Counted from the stretch's first letter, positions 33,110 to 41,831 are shown. The stretch: DNA of 64,000 bases from Haloferax denitrificans ATCC 35960 (GCF_000337795.1 NZ_AOLP01000019.1:1-64000), one strand, 5' to 3'. Translations and numbers: made by a program. Notes: generated from the sequence alone by a model not told the origin.

Positions 33110-34230
33110 CGGTCGTCACCCCCGTTCGGGGCGGTGCCGCCGTCCGGGGCGGCACTCGACGGTGACGCGCCGCCGGAGCGACTCCCGTCGCGCGCCGCCG
33201 GCCAGATGAGTTCGTCCTTCGGTGGAAGGAGTCCGTCCTGCCGGAACCGCATGATGAGGATGATGAGCCCGCCGACGAACAGCAGTCGGAGCGGGGCCAA
33301 GTCGATGCCGAGCGTCTGGATGAACCCGATGTCGTTGAGGAATCGGGTCCCCTCGCGGATGGCGATGACGACGGCCGCGCCGACGACCGCCCCGCGGTTC
33401 GACCCGGTCCCGCCGAGGATGACGGCTATCCAGATGTAGAACGTCGTCAGGGGGACGAGGTCGGAGGGGTCGATGTAGAGGTTCAAGTGGGCGTAGAACG
33501 CCCCGGCGACGGCCATGATGACCGAGCCGATGACGAACGCCTGCATCTTGAACCGATAGGTGTCCTTCCCGAGCGCCTTGGCGAGGTCCTCGTCGGACCG
33601 GATAGTCCGGAGGACGCGGCCCCACGGCGACCGGTGGACGCGCCGGAGGAACAGGTAGACGACCGCGATGAGGACGACCACGATTGCGGCCGTCGTCGCG
33701 GCGTCGGTCAGGGGCAACCACGACATGAGGTTCGGGATGCCGCTGATACCGCTCGACCCGGCGGTCCACCGGCGCTCGTTGAGGATGATGGCGCGGATGA
33801 CCTCGGCCAGCCCGAGGCTGGCGATGGCGAGGTAGTCCTCGCGCAGGCGGAGCGTCGGGATGCCGATGAGCACCGCGATGAGCGCGCTCACGACGATGGC
33901 CGCGAGGAACCCGAACACCGGGTGGAGTCCGAGTCCGAGCGGGGAGTTCGGCGCGGTCAACAGCGCGGCGCAGTACGCGCCGATACCCCAGAACGCGGCC
34001 ACGGAGAAGTTGATGAGGCCGGCGTAGCCCCACTGGACGTTGAGTCCGAGCGACAGCAGGGCGTACATCCCGACGAGCGCGATTTGGAACAGGAGGAATC
34101 GCGGCCCGATGACGCCGGCGAAGACGCCGGCGACGAGCAACACGGTGATGAGTCCGAGCACCGCGAAGATGCGCCGCTCGGTCGCGTCGCGGACGAGCGT
34201 CTCGCTCACCCACGAGGAGACCGCGCTCAT
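33106..34230 (-). CDS. livM: Branched-chain amino-acid ABC transporter permease LivM
   Basis: A 374-residue permease with about ten membrane helices. It carries the LivM motifs GLNVQWGYAGLINFSVAAFWGIGAY and RTIRSDEDLAKALGKDTYRFKMQAF, the loop that contacts the ATPases. The C-terminal 50 residues are a hydrophilic tail rich in Ser/Gly/Pro that is probably disordered. It overlaps livG and livH by 4 bp each. Confidence 0.9.
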   Translation of the reverse strand: MSAVSSWVSETLVRDATERRIFAVLGLITVLLVAGVFAGVIGPRFLLFQIALVGMYALLSLGLNVQWGYAGLINFSVAAFWGIGAYCAALLTAPNSPLGLGLHPVFGFLAAIVVSALIAVLIGIPTLRLREDYLAIASLGLAEVIRAIILNERRWTAGSSGISGIPNLMSWLPLTDAATTAAIVVVLIAVVYLFLRRVHRSPWGRVLRTIRSDEDLAKALGKDTYRFKMQAFVIGSVIMAVAGAFYAHLNLYIDPSDLVPLTTFYIWIAVILGGTGSNRGAVVGAAVVIAIREGTRFLNDIGFIQTLGIDLAPLRLLFVGGLIILIMRFRQDGLLPPKDELIWPAARDGSRSGGASPSSAAPDGGTAPNGGDDR

Positions 34231-35168
34231 CCGCTATCACCCGCGATTCCGCTCGGGCGAACGAGCAGGATGGCGACCATGATGACGAACGCGACGGCCG
34301 CGGCGTACCGCGAGCCGACCGGGATGACGCCCCACTGGTTGAAAAGCGGGACCAGCTCGTGGACCATCCCGATGACGAGACCGCCGAGCATCGCGCCGTA
34401 GACGGAGCCGATGCCGCCGAGGATGACCGCGGCGAAGACGATAAGCAGGATGTCGAAGCCCATCCGCGGGCGGACGAGTTCTTCCAGTCCGAGGAAGACG
34501 CCGCCGGCCGCGGCGAGCGCGCCGCCGATGAGCCACATCGCGATGATGACCTCGCTGGTCCGAATCCCGCTGATACGCGCGAGGTCCGCGTTGTCGGCGG
34601 TCGCGCGCATCTTCCGGCCGAGAGTCGTCCGCGTCAGCGTCAGGTGGAGCGCCGCCACGAGCACGACGGTGAGCGTCACGACGACGAGGTTGCGCGGCGT
34701 GACGGCGATGCCGAGCGACTCGCGGACCCACGGAATCGGTCCCTGTCTGGGGACGCCGTAGCGCTCGGCCTCGGTGCCGAACGACAGGAAGACGAGCGCG
34801 CGATAGACGAGTGCGACCCCGATACTGGAGATGAGCAGGCCGATGGAGTCGGACCCCTTCACCGGTTGGTAGATGACGCGGTCGGTGATGACGGAGATGA
34901 CCGCCGCCGTTCCCATGCCGAACGCGAGGGCGAGGAAGAACCAAAGCGGCAGGCCGAACACGCCCGCGTCGCCCAGCATCGGTCGGAAGAAGCCGACCGA
35001 GAACAGCGCGGAGAACGCCCCGACGGTCATGAGGTCGCCGTGGGCGAAGTTCGCGAAGTCCGCGATGCTGTAGACGAGCGACAGCCCGATGGCCGCGAGG
35101 ACGATGATGCTCGAAAACACCACGCCGTTGGCGACGTACTGGAAGGGGCTGATCTGGAGCGGTATCAC
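34227..35168 (-). CDS. livH: Branched-chain amino-acid ABC transporter permease LivH
   Basis: A 313-residue permease with eight or more membrane helices. Family motifs are ANGVVFSSIIVLAAIGLSLVY, FANFAHGDLMTVGAF and MRATADNADLARISGI, the ATPase-contacting loop. LivH pairs with LivM to form the channel. The gap of 52 bp to livJ is the only sizeable space in the operon, a common place for mRNA processing that leaves more of the binding protein. Confidence 0.91.
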   Translation of the reverse strand: MIPLQISPFQYVANGVVFSSIIVLAAIGLSLVYSIADFANFAHGDLMTVGAFSALFSVGFFRPMLGDAGVFGLPLWFFLALAFGMGTAAVISVITDRVIYQPVKGSDSIGLLISSIGVALVYRALVFLSFGTEAERYGVPRQGPIPWVRESLGIAVTPRNLVVVTLTVVLVAALHLTLTRTTLGRKMRATADNADLARISGIRTSEVIIAMWLIGGALAAAGGVFLGLEELVRPRMGFDILLIVFAAVILGGIGSVYGAMLGGLVIGMVHELVPLFNQWGVIPVGSRYAAAVAFVIMVAILLVRPSGIAGDSG

Positions 35169-35220
35169 GGCTCCGGAACCCTCCCGAGGGTCGTTCGTCG
35201 TCCGTTCCGTGCGTGCATGG

Positions 35221-36540
35221 TTAGCTCGTGATGTAGTCGCCGAACACGTACTCGTGGTCCTCGACGCTGTAAATCTGGTAGTAGCCCGGCGGGTCGCCGT
35301 TCTCGTCGAGGTCGACCGGACCGCTGACGCCCTGATAGTTGATGTCGCTCGGTGAACCGCCGTCGCGGAGGACGGCCGCGGCCTCCTCGAAGTTGAAGAC
35401 CTCCTCGCCCTCGGGGCGGGTCACGTCGCGGACGACGGACGACAGCGCCTCGCCGGTGAACTCGTCGGCCGCCTCGATTGCGAGCGCCGCGACGGTCACG
35501 GCGTCGTAGGCGTACGCCGACCAGACCGTCGGCGTCGCGTCGTAGTTCTCCTCGAACGCGGAGACGAAGTTCTGGTAGTTCTCCTGGTCCTGCGGGGCGC
35601 TCTCGGTGATGCCCTTCATCCCGTCCATACTGCCCGCGGGCGTGTTCTCGATGATGGAGTCGGCGACGGTGGACTCCGCGCCGTAGTAGTCCACGGACGT
35701 GTTGTAGCCCTGGTCGAACCCCTCGTTGACCATGACGGTGTACTCGTTCGCGTACGTGAGGAAAATCCACGCCGAGGCGTCGGTCGAGGCCATCTCGGTG
35801 AGGATGCCGCTATACGACGACTGGCCCTGGTCGTGGGGCTCGTTGTAGGCGACCGTGCCGCCGATCTCGGACTCGAACGTCTCGGCGAACACGTCGGACA
35901 GCCCCGTCCCGTAGTCGTTGTTAATCCACGTGACCGCGACGGTGTCGTGGCCGTCGTCGCTGACGAGGCTGGCGAGCGCCTGCCCCTTCGCGGCCCCCGA
36001 GGGGCTCATGCGGAGCAGTTCCGGCCGCGTCGTGAGTTCGGGACTCGTGCTGTTCTGGCTGATTTGGACGACGCCGGCGTCGTTGGTGACGCTGTCGTGG
36101 ATGGCGATGGAGACGCCCGAGCCGACAGAGCCGATGAGAAGCGGGACGCCGTCTTGGTTGACGAGTTTCTGTGCGCCGTTGACGCCGCCTTGGTTCGTAC
36201 TCTCGTCGTCCTCGATGGAGATGTTCAGAGAGGCGCCCTCGGAGCCGATGCCGACCTCGTTGACGGCGGCGAGCGCGAGTTCGCGGCCGCGGGTGTTGCG
36301 CTCGCCGTACGGCGCGAGCGACCCGGTGAGCGAGTCGACCATGCCGATGGTGTACGACGATTCGCCGCCGCCGCTTTCCTCGGTGGTCGTGGTGGTCTCT
36401 CCGCCGCCACCGCCGCTTTCGGTGGTCGTCGCCTCGGTGGTCTCTTCTTCCTCCCCTTCGAGACAGCCGGCGGTCGCTCCGACGAGCGAGAGTCCAGACA
36501 GTTTCAGTAGCGTTCTGCGGTCCATGTCGTGCGGTGACAT
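35221..36540 (-). CDS. livJ: Branched-chain amino-acid ABC transporter binding lipoprotein LivJ
   Basis: A 439-residue periplasmic-binding-type lipoprotein. The twin-arginine signal DRRTLLKLSGLSLVG with lipobox Cys (TAGC) is followed by a Thr/Glu/Gly-rich linker and a Leu/Ile/Val-binding domain (YTIGMVDSLTGSLAPYGERNTRGRELA). Mid-domain it contains VTWINNDYGTGLSDVF, typical of type I binding folds. The start at 36540 (MSPHDM) is chosen because TATATTT about 27 bp upstream would give a leaderless mRNA; the Met five codons later is the alternative. It heads the liv operon. Confidence 0.9.
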   Translation of the reverse strand: MSPHDMDRRTLLKLSGLSLVGATAGCLEGEEEETTEATTTESGGGGGETTTTTEESGGGESSYTIGMVDSLTGSLAPYGERNTRGRELALAAVNEVGIGSEGASLNISIEDDESTNQGGVNGAQKLVNQDGVPLLIGSVGSGVSIAIHDSVTNDAGVVQISQNSTSPELTTRPELLRMSPSGAAKGQALASLVSDDGHDTVAVTWINNDYGTGLSDVFAETFESEIGGTVAYNEPHDQGQSSYSGILTEMASTDASAWIFLTYANEYTVMVNEGFDQGYNTSVDYYGAESTVADSIIENTPAGSMDGMKGITESAPQDQENYQNFVSAFEENYDATPTVWSAYAYDAVTVAALAIEAADEFTGEALSSVVRDVTRPEGEEVFNFEEAAAVLRDGGSPSDINYQGVSGPVDLDENGDPPGYYQIYSVEDHEYVFGDYITS

Positions 36541-36705
36541 AACAAACATTCCTCTCCAATTATCCTAAATATACCTGTAACCGTCCATGGTCGGGGCCGC
36601 GGACTCCGTCGGACGAAACGAGCGTCAACGGATTATTTCACCAATATTTTTCAGAATGATTTGGTAGGGTCTCTCTTTAGGGTAGGTGTCTCACAATAGC
36701 GGGGC

Positions 36706-37545
36706 ATGATACCCCCCATCGCGAACAACTTCGTGGCGGGCGAGACGGCCGACGGGGCGGTCTCGCACGTCGAGTCGCTGAACCGCGACGGCATCGCGGG
36801 GATACTGAACCTGCTCGGCGAGCACTACACCGACCGGGCGGCCGCCGACGCCGACGCCGACGCGTACGTCGACCTCGTCCGTCAACTGGGCGCGACGGAC
36901 CTCGACGGCTGTGTCTCGGTGAAGCCCTCGCAAATCGGTCTCGACGTCGGCGACCGCGCGTTCCGGGAGAACCTCGACCGCATCGTCGACGCCGCGGACG
37001 CCGAGGGCGTGTTCGTCTGGGTCGACATGGAGGACCACGAGACGACCGACGTGACCCTCGACGCCGTCGACGACCTCGGCCACCGGACGGGCGGGAACGT
37101 CGGCGTCTGCGTGCAGGCGAACCTGAAACGCACGCCCGACGACCTCGAACGCCTCGCCGACGTGCCGGGGAAAGTCCGCCTCGTCAAGGGCGCGTACAAC
37201 GAGCCGGCGTCTATCGCGCACAAAGAGAAGTCGAAGGTCGACGAGGTGTACAGGGACCTCCTCGAACAGATGTTCACCGAGTTCGACGACGGCGTCGCGG
37301 TCGGCAGTCACGACCCGCACATGATTGCGCACGCCCGCCGCCTCCACGAACAGTACGGAACGCCCTACGAGGTGCAGATGCTCATGGGCGTGCGCGAGGA
37401 CGGCCAGCGCGACCTCGCGGCCGCCGACATCGAGATGTGGCAGTACGTCCCCTACGGCGACAAGTGGTTCTCCTACTTCTACCGGCGCGTCCGCGAGCGG
37501 AAGTCGAACGCGCTGTTCGCGCTCCGGGCCGTCGCCGGCATCTGA
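36706..37545 (+). CDS. Proline dehydrogenase
   Basis: A 279-residue FAD-dependent TIM-barrel enzyme that oxidises L-proline to pyrroline-5-carboxylate. Family motifs are VSVKPSQIGLD near residue 75, VWVDMEDHETTDVTL, VRLVKGAYNEPASIAHKEKS (residues 160-180), AVGSHDPHMIAHA and the C-terminal YFYRRVRERKSNALFALRA, which matches the RRxxER substrate-binding motif. The product is the substrate of the aldehyde dehydrogenase encoded at 38.4 kb. A Bat-type regulator lies between the two genes on the other strand. Confidence 0.92.
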   Translation: MIPPIANNFVAGETADGAVSHVESLNRDGIAGILNLLGEHYTDRAAADADADAYVDLVRQLGATDLDGCVSVKPSQIGLDVGDRAFRENLDRIVDAADAEGVFVWVDMEDHETTDVTLDAVDDLGHRTGGNVGVCVQANLKRTPDDLERLADVPGKVRLVKGAYNEPASIAHKEKSKVDEVYRDLLEQMFTEFDDGVAVGSHDPHMIAHARRLHEQYGTPYEVQMLMGVREDGQRDLAAADIEMWQYVPYGDKWFSYFYRRVRERKSNALFALRAVAGI

Positions 37546-37575
37546 GCCGGGACCGACCCCTCGATTCGTCCCGCG

Positions 37576-38295
37576 CTACTGCGGGTCGAGCAGTTTCGAT
37601 TCCGCCTTGCGGAGGTGTTCGAGGAGCGTCGTCTTCGAGATGTCCATCTCGGCGGCGAGTTCGCGGGTCGATACCTCGCGGGGCCAGCGGTAGTATCCCT
37701 CTTCGCGCGCGAGTTCGAACGCCTGCCGCTGGCTTCGGGTGAGCGTGTCGAGCCGCCGACTGCGCTCCGGTTCCGCGCCCTCGGACGTGGAGATGGAGGC
37801 GACGCGAATCTCCGCGCCGGTCTCGTCCATGACGGTCTCGATGCTCGGCTGTATCTCCTCGCGCGCGCCCGCGAACCAGACCTCCCACCGCTCGCGGCCG
37901 TTTTCTATCTGCGTGGGGGCGCTGTGGACGAAGCCCTGCTTGAGTAGCTCCGGACACATCATGTCGCTCGGGTCGTACTCAAGGAAGAACTCGCGGGCGA
38001 CCGGGCCGGGCGCGACGTGCTTCCCGCGGGAGTCGAACCGCTCTTGGAGTTCCAACACCTCGCCCGTGAGGTCCGAGTCGGCGATGACGTCGAGGAGCGT
38101 CTCGACCTCGTCGAGCGACTCGCCGTAGGCGGTGAACAGTCCGTTCGACCGCTCGACGCCCGCGGTGGGGGCGTCGTAGATGGCGTGTGCGAGGATGCCG
38201 CCGTCGTACTCGCTGGTCGATTCGATGGCCCAACAGTTCGGATGCCACAGGTCGAGCGTGAGGCGCGTACCTTCACCTGACGTGCGCTCGCTCAT
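37576..38295 (-). CDS. Bacterio-opsin-activator-type HTH regulator of proline catabolism (probable)
   Basis: A 239-residue regulator. The N-terminal 160 residues form a ligand- or signal-sensing domain of unknown specificity. The C-terminus is the HTH-10 (Bat) domain: LTRSQRQAFELAREEGYYRWPREVSTRELAAEMDISKTTLLEHLRKAESKLL. Its place between proline dehydrogenase and P5C dehydrogenase makes it the likely regulator of both. Its own start is preceded by an inverted repeat GTAAC-N5-GTTAC. Confidence 0.85.
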   Translation of the reverse strand: MSERTSGEGTRLTLDLWHPNCWAIESTSEYDGGILAHAIYDAPTAGVERSNGLFTAYGESLDEVETLLDVIADSDLTGEVLELQERFDSRGKHVAPGPVAREFFLEYDPSDMMCPELLKQGFVHSAPTQIENGRERWEVWFAGAREEIQPSIETVMDETGAEIRVASISTSEGAEPERSRRLDTLTRSQRQAFELAREEGYYRWPREVSTRELAAEMDISKTTLLEHLRKAESKLLDPQ

Positions 38296-38302
38296 ACACC
38301 GG

Positions 38303-38317
38303 GTAACACGTCGTTAC
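38303..38317. promoter_or_regulatory. Inverted repeat GTAAC-N5-GTTAC in front of the Bat-type regulator
   Basis: Perfect 5-bp arms lie seven bases upstream of the regulator start codon. The right arm overlaps a second palindrome, TTACGTAA (38314-38321). The position fits an autoregulatory operator. It does not recur in front of the two proline genes in the same form. Confidence 0.4.
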
Positions 38318-38412
38318 GTAAGATGTTGTCTGTGGTCACGCGGCGTCGCGGTGACGCGTCGACTCGGACGTGGCCCTTCCATGGGAGGGTCCGGGGTTAT
38401 TAATCTTAGTCG

Positions 38413-38426
38413 TGACTCTAGAGTCA
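38413..38426. promoter_or_regulatory. Perfect palindrome at the P5C dehydrogenase start
   Basis: TGACTCTAGAGTCA is a perfect 14-bp palindrome ending one base before the ATG. The TATA-like TTATTAAT lies at about 38398-38405, so the palindrome covers the predicted transcription start of a leaderless mRNA, where a bound repressor would block initiation. Confidence 0.55.
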
Positions 38427-38427
38427 T

Positions 38428-39954
38428 ATGGCGGAAGACGAATATCGGCACTATATCGACGGCGAGTGGACGGACGGAACCGGCGACGAGACGTTCGAGA
38501 GCACGAACCCCGCGACGGGCGAGTCGCTGGGGACGTTCCGACGCGGCACGCCCGAGGACATCGACGCGGCGGCCGCCGCGGCCGACGAGGCGTACGAGGA
38601 GTGGCGCGAACTCTCCCACATCGAGCGCGCAGAGTACCTCTGGGACATCTACCACGAACTGCGCGACCGCACGGAGGAGCTCGCGGAGGTCGTCACCAAG
38701 GAGTGCGGCAAGGAGATTTCCGAGGGCCGCGCCGACGTCATCGAGGCGTACCACATGGTCGAGTGGGCCGCGGGCGACGCCCGCCACCCCAAAGGCGACG
38801 TGATTCCCTCCGAGATTCCCGCGAAGGACGCCTACATGCGCCGCAAGCCCCGCGGCGTCGTCGGCTGTATCACCCCGTGGAACTTCCCCGTGGCCATCCC
38901 CTTCTGGCACATGGCCGTCGCGCTCGTCGAGGGCAACACCGTCGTCTGGAAGCCCGCCGAGCAGACGCCGTGGTGCGGCCAGATTATCGCCGAGATGTTC
39001 GAGGACGCCGGCATCCCCGACGGCGTGTTCAACATGGTGCAGGGCTTCGGCGACGCCGGCGCGAGCATCGTCGACGACGAGCGCGTCGACTCCGTGCTGT
39101 TTACCGGGTCCGCCGAGGTCGGCCACGAGGTCGCGAGCAAGGTGGCCCAACAGCCCGGCAAGCTCGCCGCGTGCGAGATGGGCGGCAAGAACAACATCGT
39201 CATCACCGAGAAGGCGGACCTCGACATCGCGGTCCACTCCGCGACGATGTCGTCGTTCAAGACCACCGGCCAGCGCTGTGTCTCCTCCGAGCGCATCGTC
39301 GTCCACGAGGACGTCTACGACGAGTTCAAGGAGCGCTTCGTCGAGAACGCGAAGAACGTCTCGGTCGGCGACCCGCTCCGCGAGGACACGTTCATGGGGC
39401 CGCTCATCGAGGAGGGCCACAAGGAGAAGGTCACGAAGTACAACGAACTCGCGGAGAAAGAGGGCGTGAACGTCCTCGTCGACCGCACCGAACTCGACGA
39501 CGACGAGATTCCCGAGGGCCACGAGGCGGGCCACTGGGTCGGGCCGTTCGTCTACGAGGCGGACCCCCACGACGCCCTCCGCTGTACCCACGAGGAGGTC
39601 TTCGGCCCCCACGTCGCCCTGCTGAAGTACTCCGGCGACATCGAGGACGCCGTCGAGATTCAGAACGACACCGACTACGGGCTGGCCGGTGCCGTCATCT
39701 CCGAGGACTACCGCCAAATAAACTACTTCCGCGACCACGCCGAGGTCGGCCTCGCCTACGGCAACCTCCCGTGTATCGGCGCGGAGGTCCACCTCCCGTT
39801 CGGCGGCGTGAAGAAGTCCGGCAACGGCTACCCCTCGGCCCGCGAAATCATCGAGGCCGTCACCGAGCGCACCGCGTGGACGCTCAACAACTCCAAGGAG
39901 ATTCGCATGGCGCAGGGCCTTTCGGCGGACATCAAGACCAAACAAGACGAGTAA
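38428..39954 (+). CDS. 1-pyrroline-5-carboxylate dehydrogenase (aldehyde dehydrogenase family)
   Basis: A 508-residue NAD(P)-dependent aldehyde dehydrogenase. The N-terminus HYIDGEWTDGTGDETFESTNPATGE, the cofactor motif TGSAEVG (about 222-228), the catalytic Glu in ACEMGGKNN (about 250) and the catalytic Cys in TTGQRCVSSERIVVH (about 285) are all present. The close proline dehydrogenase gene supports oxidation of pyrroline-5-carboxylate/glutamate semialdehyde to glutamate; other aldehydes are possible. The TATA-like TTATTAAT and the palindrome before the ATG suggest a leaderless, repressible transcript. Confidence 0.88.
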   Translation: MAEDEYRHYIDGEWTDGTGDETFESTNPATGESLGTFRRGTPEDIDAAAAAADEAYEEWRELSHIERAEYLWDIYHELRDRTEELAEVVTKECGKEISEGRADVIEAYHMVEWAAGDARHPKGDVIPSEIPAKDAYMRRKPRGVVGCITPWNFPVAIPFWHMAVALVEGNTVVWKPAEQTPWCGQIIAEMFEDAGIPDGVFNMVQGFGDAGASIVDDERVDSVLFTGSAEVGHEVASKVAQQPGKLAACEMGGKNNIVITEKADLDIAVHSATMSSFKTTGQRCVSSERIVVHEDVYDEFKERFVENAKNVSVGDPLREDTFMGPLIEEGHKEKVTKYNELAEKEGVNVLVDRTELDDDEIPEGHEAGHWVGPFVYEADPHDALRCTHEEVFGPHVALLKYSGDIEDAVEIQNDTDYGLAGAVISEDYRQINYFRDHAEVGLAYGNLPCIGAEVHLPFGGVKKSGNGYPSAREIIEAVTERTAWTLNNSKEIRMAQGLSADIKTKQDE

Positions 39955-40008
39955 GGTCGGTCACCCACCGCGGCCCCGCATCTGTCCCCACGTTTTCGTT
40001 CCGTCGTT

Positions 40009-40326
40009 TCACCCGCCGTCCGCAGACTCTTTCTCACCGTGAGCGTCCGCCGTGACGTAGACGCCGGGCATGTCCGTCCCCTCGACGGTCAGCGTAACCT
40101 CCTCGTCCTCCTCGGCCGGGCGGTCCGTCACGACGGTCACCGCCTCGATGGGGTCGCGGCGGACGAACGCCCAGACGAGGTCGAGCATCGAGGGATGGCC
40201 GCCCTTTCTGATGACGAGCACGTGCCGCGAGTCGGCCAGCGCCCGGAGTTCGGGCGACAGGTCCTCGTCGTCGAGTTCGTCCGGCGGGATGTCGTGTAGT
40301 ACGTCGCCTCGAATCGTCTCGGTCAT
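40009..40326 (-). CDS. Conserved haloarchaeal hypothetical protein
   Basis: A 105-residue acidic soluble protein with an alternating strand-helix pattern (RHVLVIRKGGHPSMLDLVWAFVRRDPIEAVTVVTDRP). I do not recognise a family. The Met at 40326 begins MTETIRGDVLHDIPP; a longer in-frame form would extend into a run of hairpins and lacks coding character. It lies about 100 bp downstream of the candidate structured RNA and on the same strand. Confidence 0.6.
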   Translation of the reverse strand: MTETIRGDVLHDIPPDELDDEDLSPELRALADSRHVLVIRKGGHPSMLDLVWAFVRRDPIEAVTVVTDRPAEEDEEVTLTVEGTDMPGVYVTADAHGEKESADGG

Positions 40327-40429
40327 GGTGGCTCCACGAGGTCCGGAGGAAAGAAGCGTGCGCTCTCGGGCCGTCGGTCGGCCGCCGTCGGGGCACGACG
40401 GGGCTGTCGCTCGGAGCGAAGCGGTCGTC

Positions 40430-40642
40430 AAAAGGCGGAGGCGAATTCGCCTCCCGCCGAATCTCGTGTCACCAGTTGGCGAAGTGAGACGAGGGGAGTG
40501 CGCTCCCACCGGGCTTGGGAGCGCGAAACGACGTGGCCACGCCGTTTCGGATGCCGCAACGGACCCCGAAACGTTGCGGCGGGTGCGGCGGATGTGGAGT
40601 CGCCGACGACTGGCGAGAAAAGCGCCTATTGCGTCGGCGACT
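40430..40642 (-). ncRNA. Candidate structured non-coding RNA (six consecutive hairpins)
   Basis: Read on the minus strand from about 40642, the sequence folds into successive stems. They are 40642-40598 (10-11 bp outer stem with an inner 4-bp stem), 40580-40553 (9 bp), 40548-40525 (6+5 bp around one mismatch), 40524-40500 (9 bp), 40493-40463 (5+4 bp around one mismatch) and 40458-40434 (9 bp, palindrome GGAGGCGAATTCGCCTCC). TTTT follows directly, as at a terminator. TTTATACA (40668-40661) is in place as the TATA box. No protein frame fits. It does not match what I know of haloarchaeal RNase P RNA or SRP RNA. It could instead be the 5' leader of the downstream gene or a cluster of repeats. Confidence 0.55.
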
Positions 40643-40683
40643 TTCGCTAAGGAGCCGCGATGTATAAACCCACCGCAACACCC

Positions 40684-40704
40684 GTTCTCATACCCCGTGA
40701 GAAC
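40684..40704. repeat. Inverted repeat upstream of the candidate RNA promoter
   Basis: GTTCTCA and TGAGAAC, perfect 7-bp arms around 7 bases, lie about 16 bp upstream of the TTTATACA box of the candidate RNA and about 30 bp after the end of the SRPBCC gene. It may be an operator for the RNA or the 3' end of the SRPBCC transcript. Confidence 0.45.
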
Positions 40705-40732
40705 ACGGTTCTCGCTGTCCCGGTCGCCGGTC

Positions 40733-41164
40733 TCAAGCGGTCGATTCGAACTCGCGTCGGAGCGCCGCTTCGAGGTTGTCGAGTTCGCGGTCGAGGTTGC
40801 GCTCGAAGAACGTCTCGACGCCGGGCAGTCGGCCGTCGACGGTGAACTCGTTGACGAGTCGGCTCCCGCCGTCGTGTTCTTCGATAGTGTGTTCGCCCGT
40901 CACCCGCATCACCCGCGACTTGCCGACGAACTTGACGTGGGTCGGCTCGTCGACCTCGATGTCTTCCGTCTCGACGGTCACCGTCGAACGGACGAGCGGA
41001 ATCGGGAGTTCGAGATACCACGTCGCGTGGCGGCCGTCGTCGGCCACGTCGAAGCGGTCGACGACGCTGATAGCCCCCGCTCGCTTGGCCGGGTCGGCGA
41101 TAAACTCCCAGACGCGCTCGCCGGGAGCGTCGAACTCGAACGTTCGTTTCACGCGGACGGTCAT
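40733..41164 (-). CDS. SRPBCC (polyketide cyclase/CoxG-like) family protein
   Basis: A 143-residue single START/SRPBCC-like domain. It begins VRVKRTFEFDAPGERVWEFIADP, the typical first strand-helix of the family, with HTIEEHDGGSRLVNEFTVDGRLPG in the middle and a long C-terminal helix (ERNLDRELDNLEAALR). The family binds hydrophobic ligands in a deep pocket; no substrate can be named. It lies downstream of two other small minus-strand genes and may be co-transcribed with the next one. Confidence 0.78.
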   Translation of the reverse strand: MTVRVKRTFEFDAPGERVWEFIADPAKRAGAISVVDRFDVADDGRHATWYLELPIPLVRSTVTVETEDIEVDEPTHVKFVGKSRVMRVTGEHTIEEHDGGSRLVNEFTVDGRLPGVETFFERNLDRELDNLEAALRREFESTA

Positions 41165-41207
41165 GAGATACCATCACACCTCCACAGTAAAAAGCCGTGG
41201 AATCGCT

Positions 41208-41432
41208 TCAGCTTCGGGTGACGCGCCACGTCGTCGAGCGGGCGCGCCCCCACTTCTCGATTTCGACGTCCTCGGACTTCTCGGCCAGTCGCGGCAGGCG
41301 GGACCCGACCTGTTTCGCGGTGAGACCGATAGCCTCGGCGATGTTCTTCGCCCGGAAGTAGCCCTCACCGCGGCTAACGCTGTCGCGGAGATAGGCGAGA
41401 ATGCGTTGTTCCTCGTCGGTGTACTCAGTCAT
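41208..41432 (-). CDS. Small winged-helix protein (DUF7123-like)
   Basis: A 74-residue protein with a helix-turn-helix pattern: DEEQRILAYLRDSV, FRAKNIAEAIGLTAKQVGSRLPRLAEK and a closing strand KWGRARSTTWRVTRS that could be the wing. It matches the haloarchaeal DUF7123 pattern as I remember it. It is probably DNA-binding; the target is unknown. Confidence 0.68.
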   Translation of the reverse strand: MTEYTDEEQRILAYLRDSVSRGEGYFRAKNIAEAIGLTAKQVGSRLPRLAEKSEDVEIEKWGRARSTTWRVTRS

Positions 41433-41493
41433 CCTCGGACCGTCTAGGGAATGGGCGTTATTAACGGTTACCCGTGTTCCTCAGCGTCGATAA

Positions 41494-41676
41494 TTACTGG
41501 AACAGATGCGCGCCGGAGACGGCCAGCGAGGCCGCGATAATCGCCACCATGAACCCGAGCGCCTTCGTCAACTGGTCCGGTCCGGCGACCATCAGCCCTG
41601 CGCCGACGAGCGTGAGCACGCCGAACAACGCCGCAAAGCCGATGGACTTGTCGGATTGCACCGTCTTGGTTTCCAT
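41494..41676 (-). CDS. Small two-helix membrane protein (DUF7525-like)
   Basis: A 60-residue protein with two hydrophobic segments (about 13-31 and 39-58) separated by GPDQLTKAL. Small haloarchaeal membrane proteins of this type are common; I recall the name DUF7525 for this pattern but cannot confirm it. Function is unknown. Confidence 0.62.
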   Translation of the reverse strand: METKTVQSDKSIGFAALFGVLTLVGAGLMVAGPDQLTKALGFMVAIIAASLAVSGAHLFQ

Positions 41677-41831
41677 GTTTCCGACCTTCGCGGGTGCGCA
41701 CTTAGTTCATTCGACACCGCCTGCCGTGGGGCGACCTGACGGGGGCGAAAGTGCGTGCGGTACGGTCCCACGAACCGGCGTCGCGCTCGGCCGTTCGACA
41801 TATGTACCACTAGTCTCGTGTGTCCACAACG

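Noticed and set aside
40327..40509. N-terminal extension of the 105-residue hypothetical protein into the hairpin region
   Set aside because: The extension is Arg/Pro/Ser-rich, crosses the hairpin with the T-run and lacks a promoter upstream; MTETIRG is a better start.
40430..40642. RNase P RNA or SRP RNA as identity of the structured element
   Set aside because: I could not find the conserved RNase P core pieces or the SRP helix 8 motif on either strand, and the length is too short for haloarchaeal RNase P RNA.
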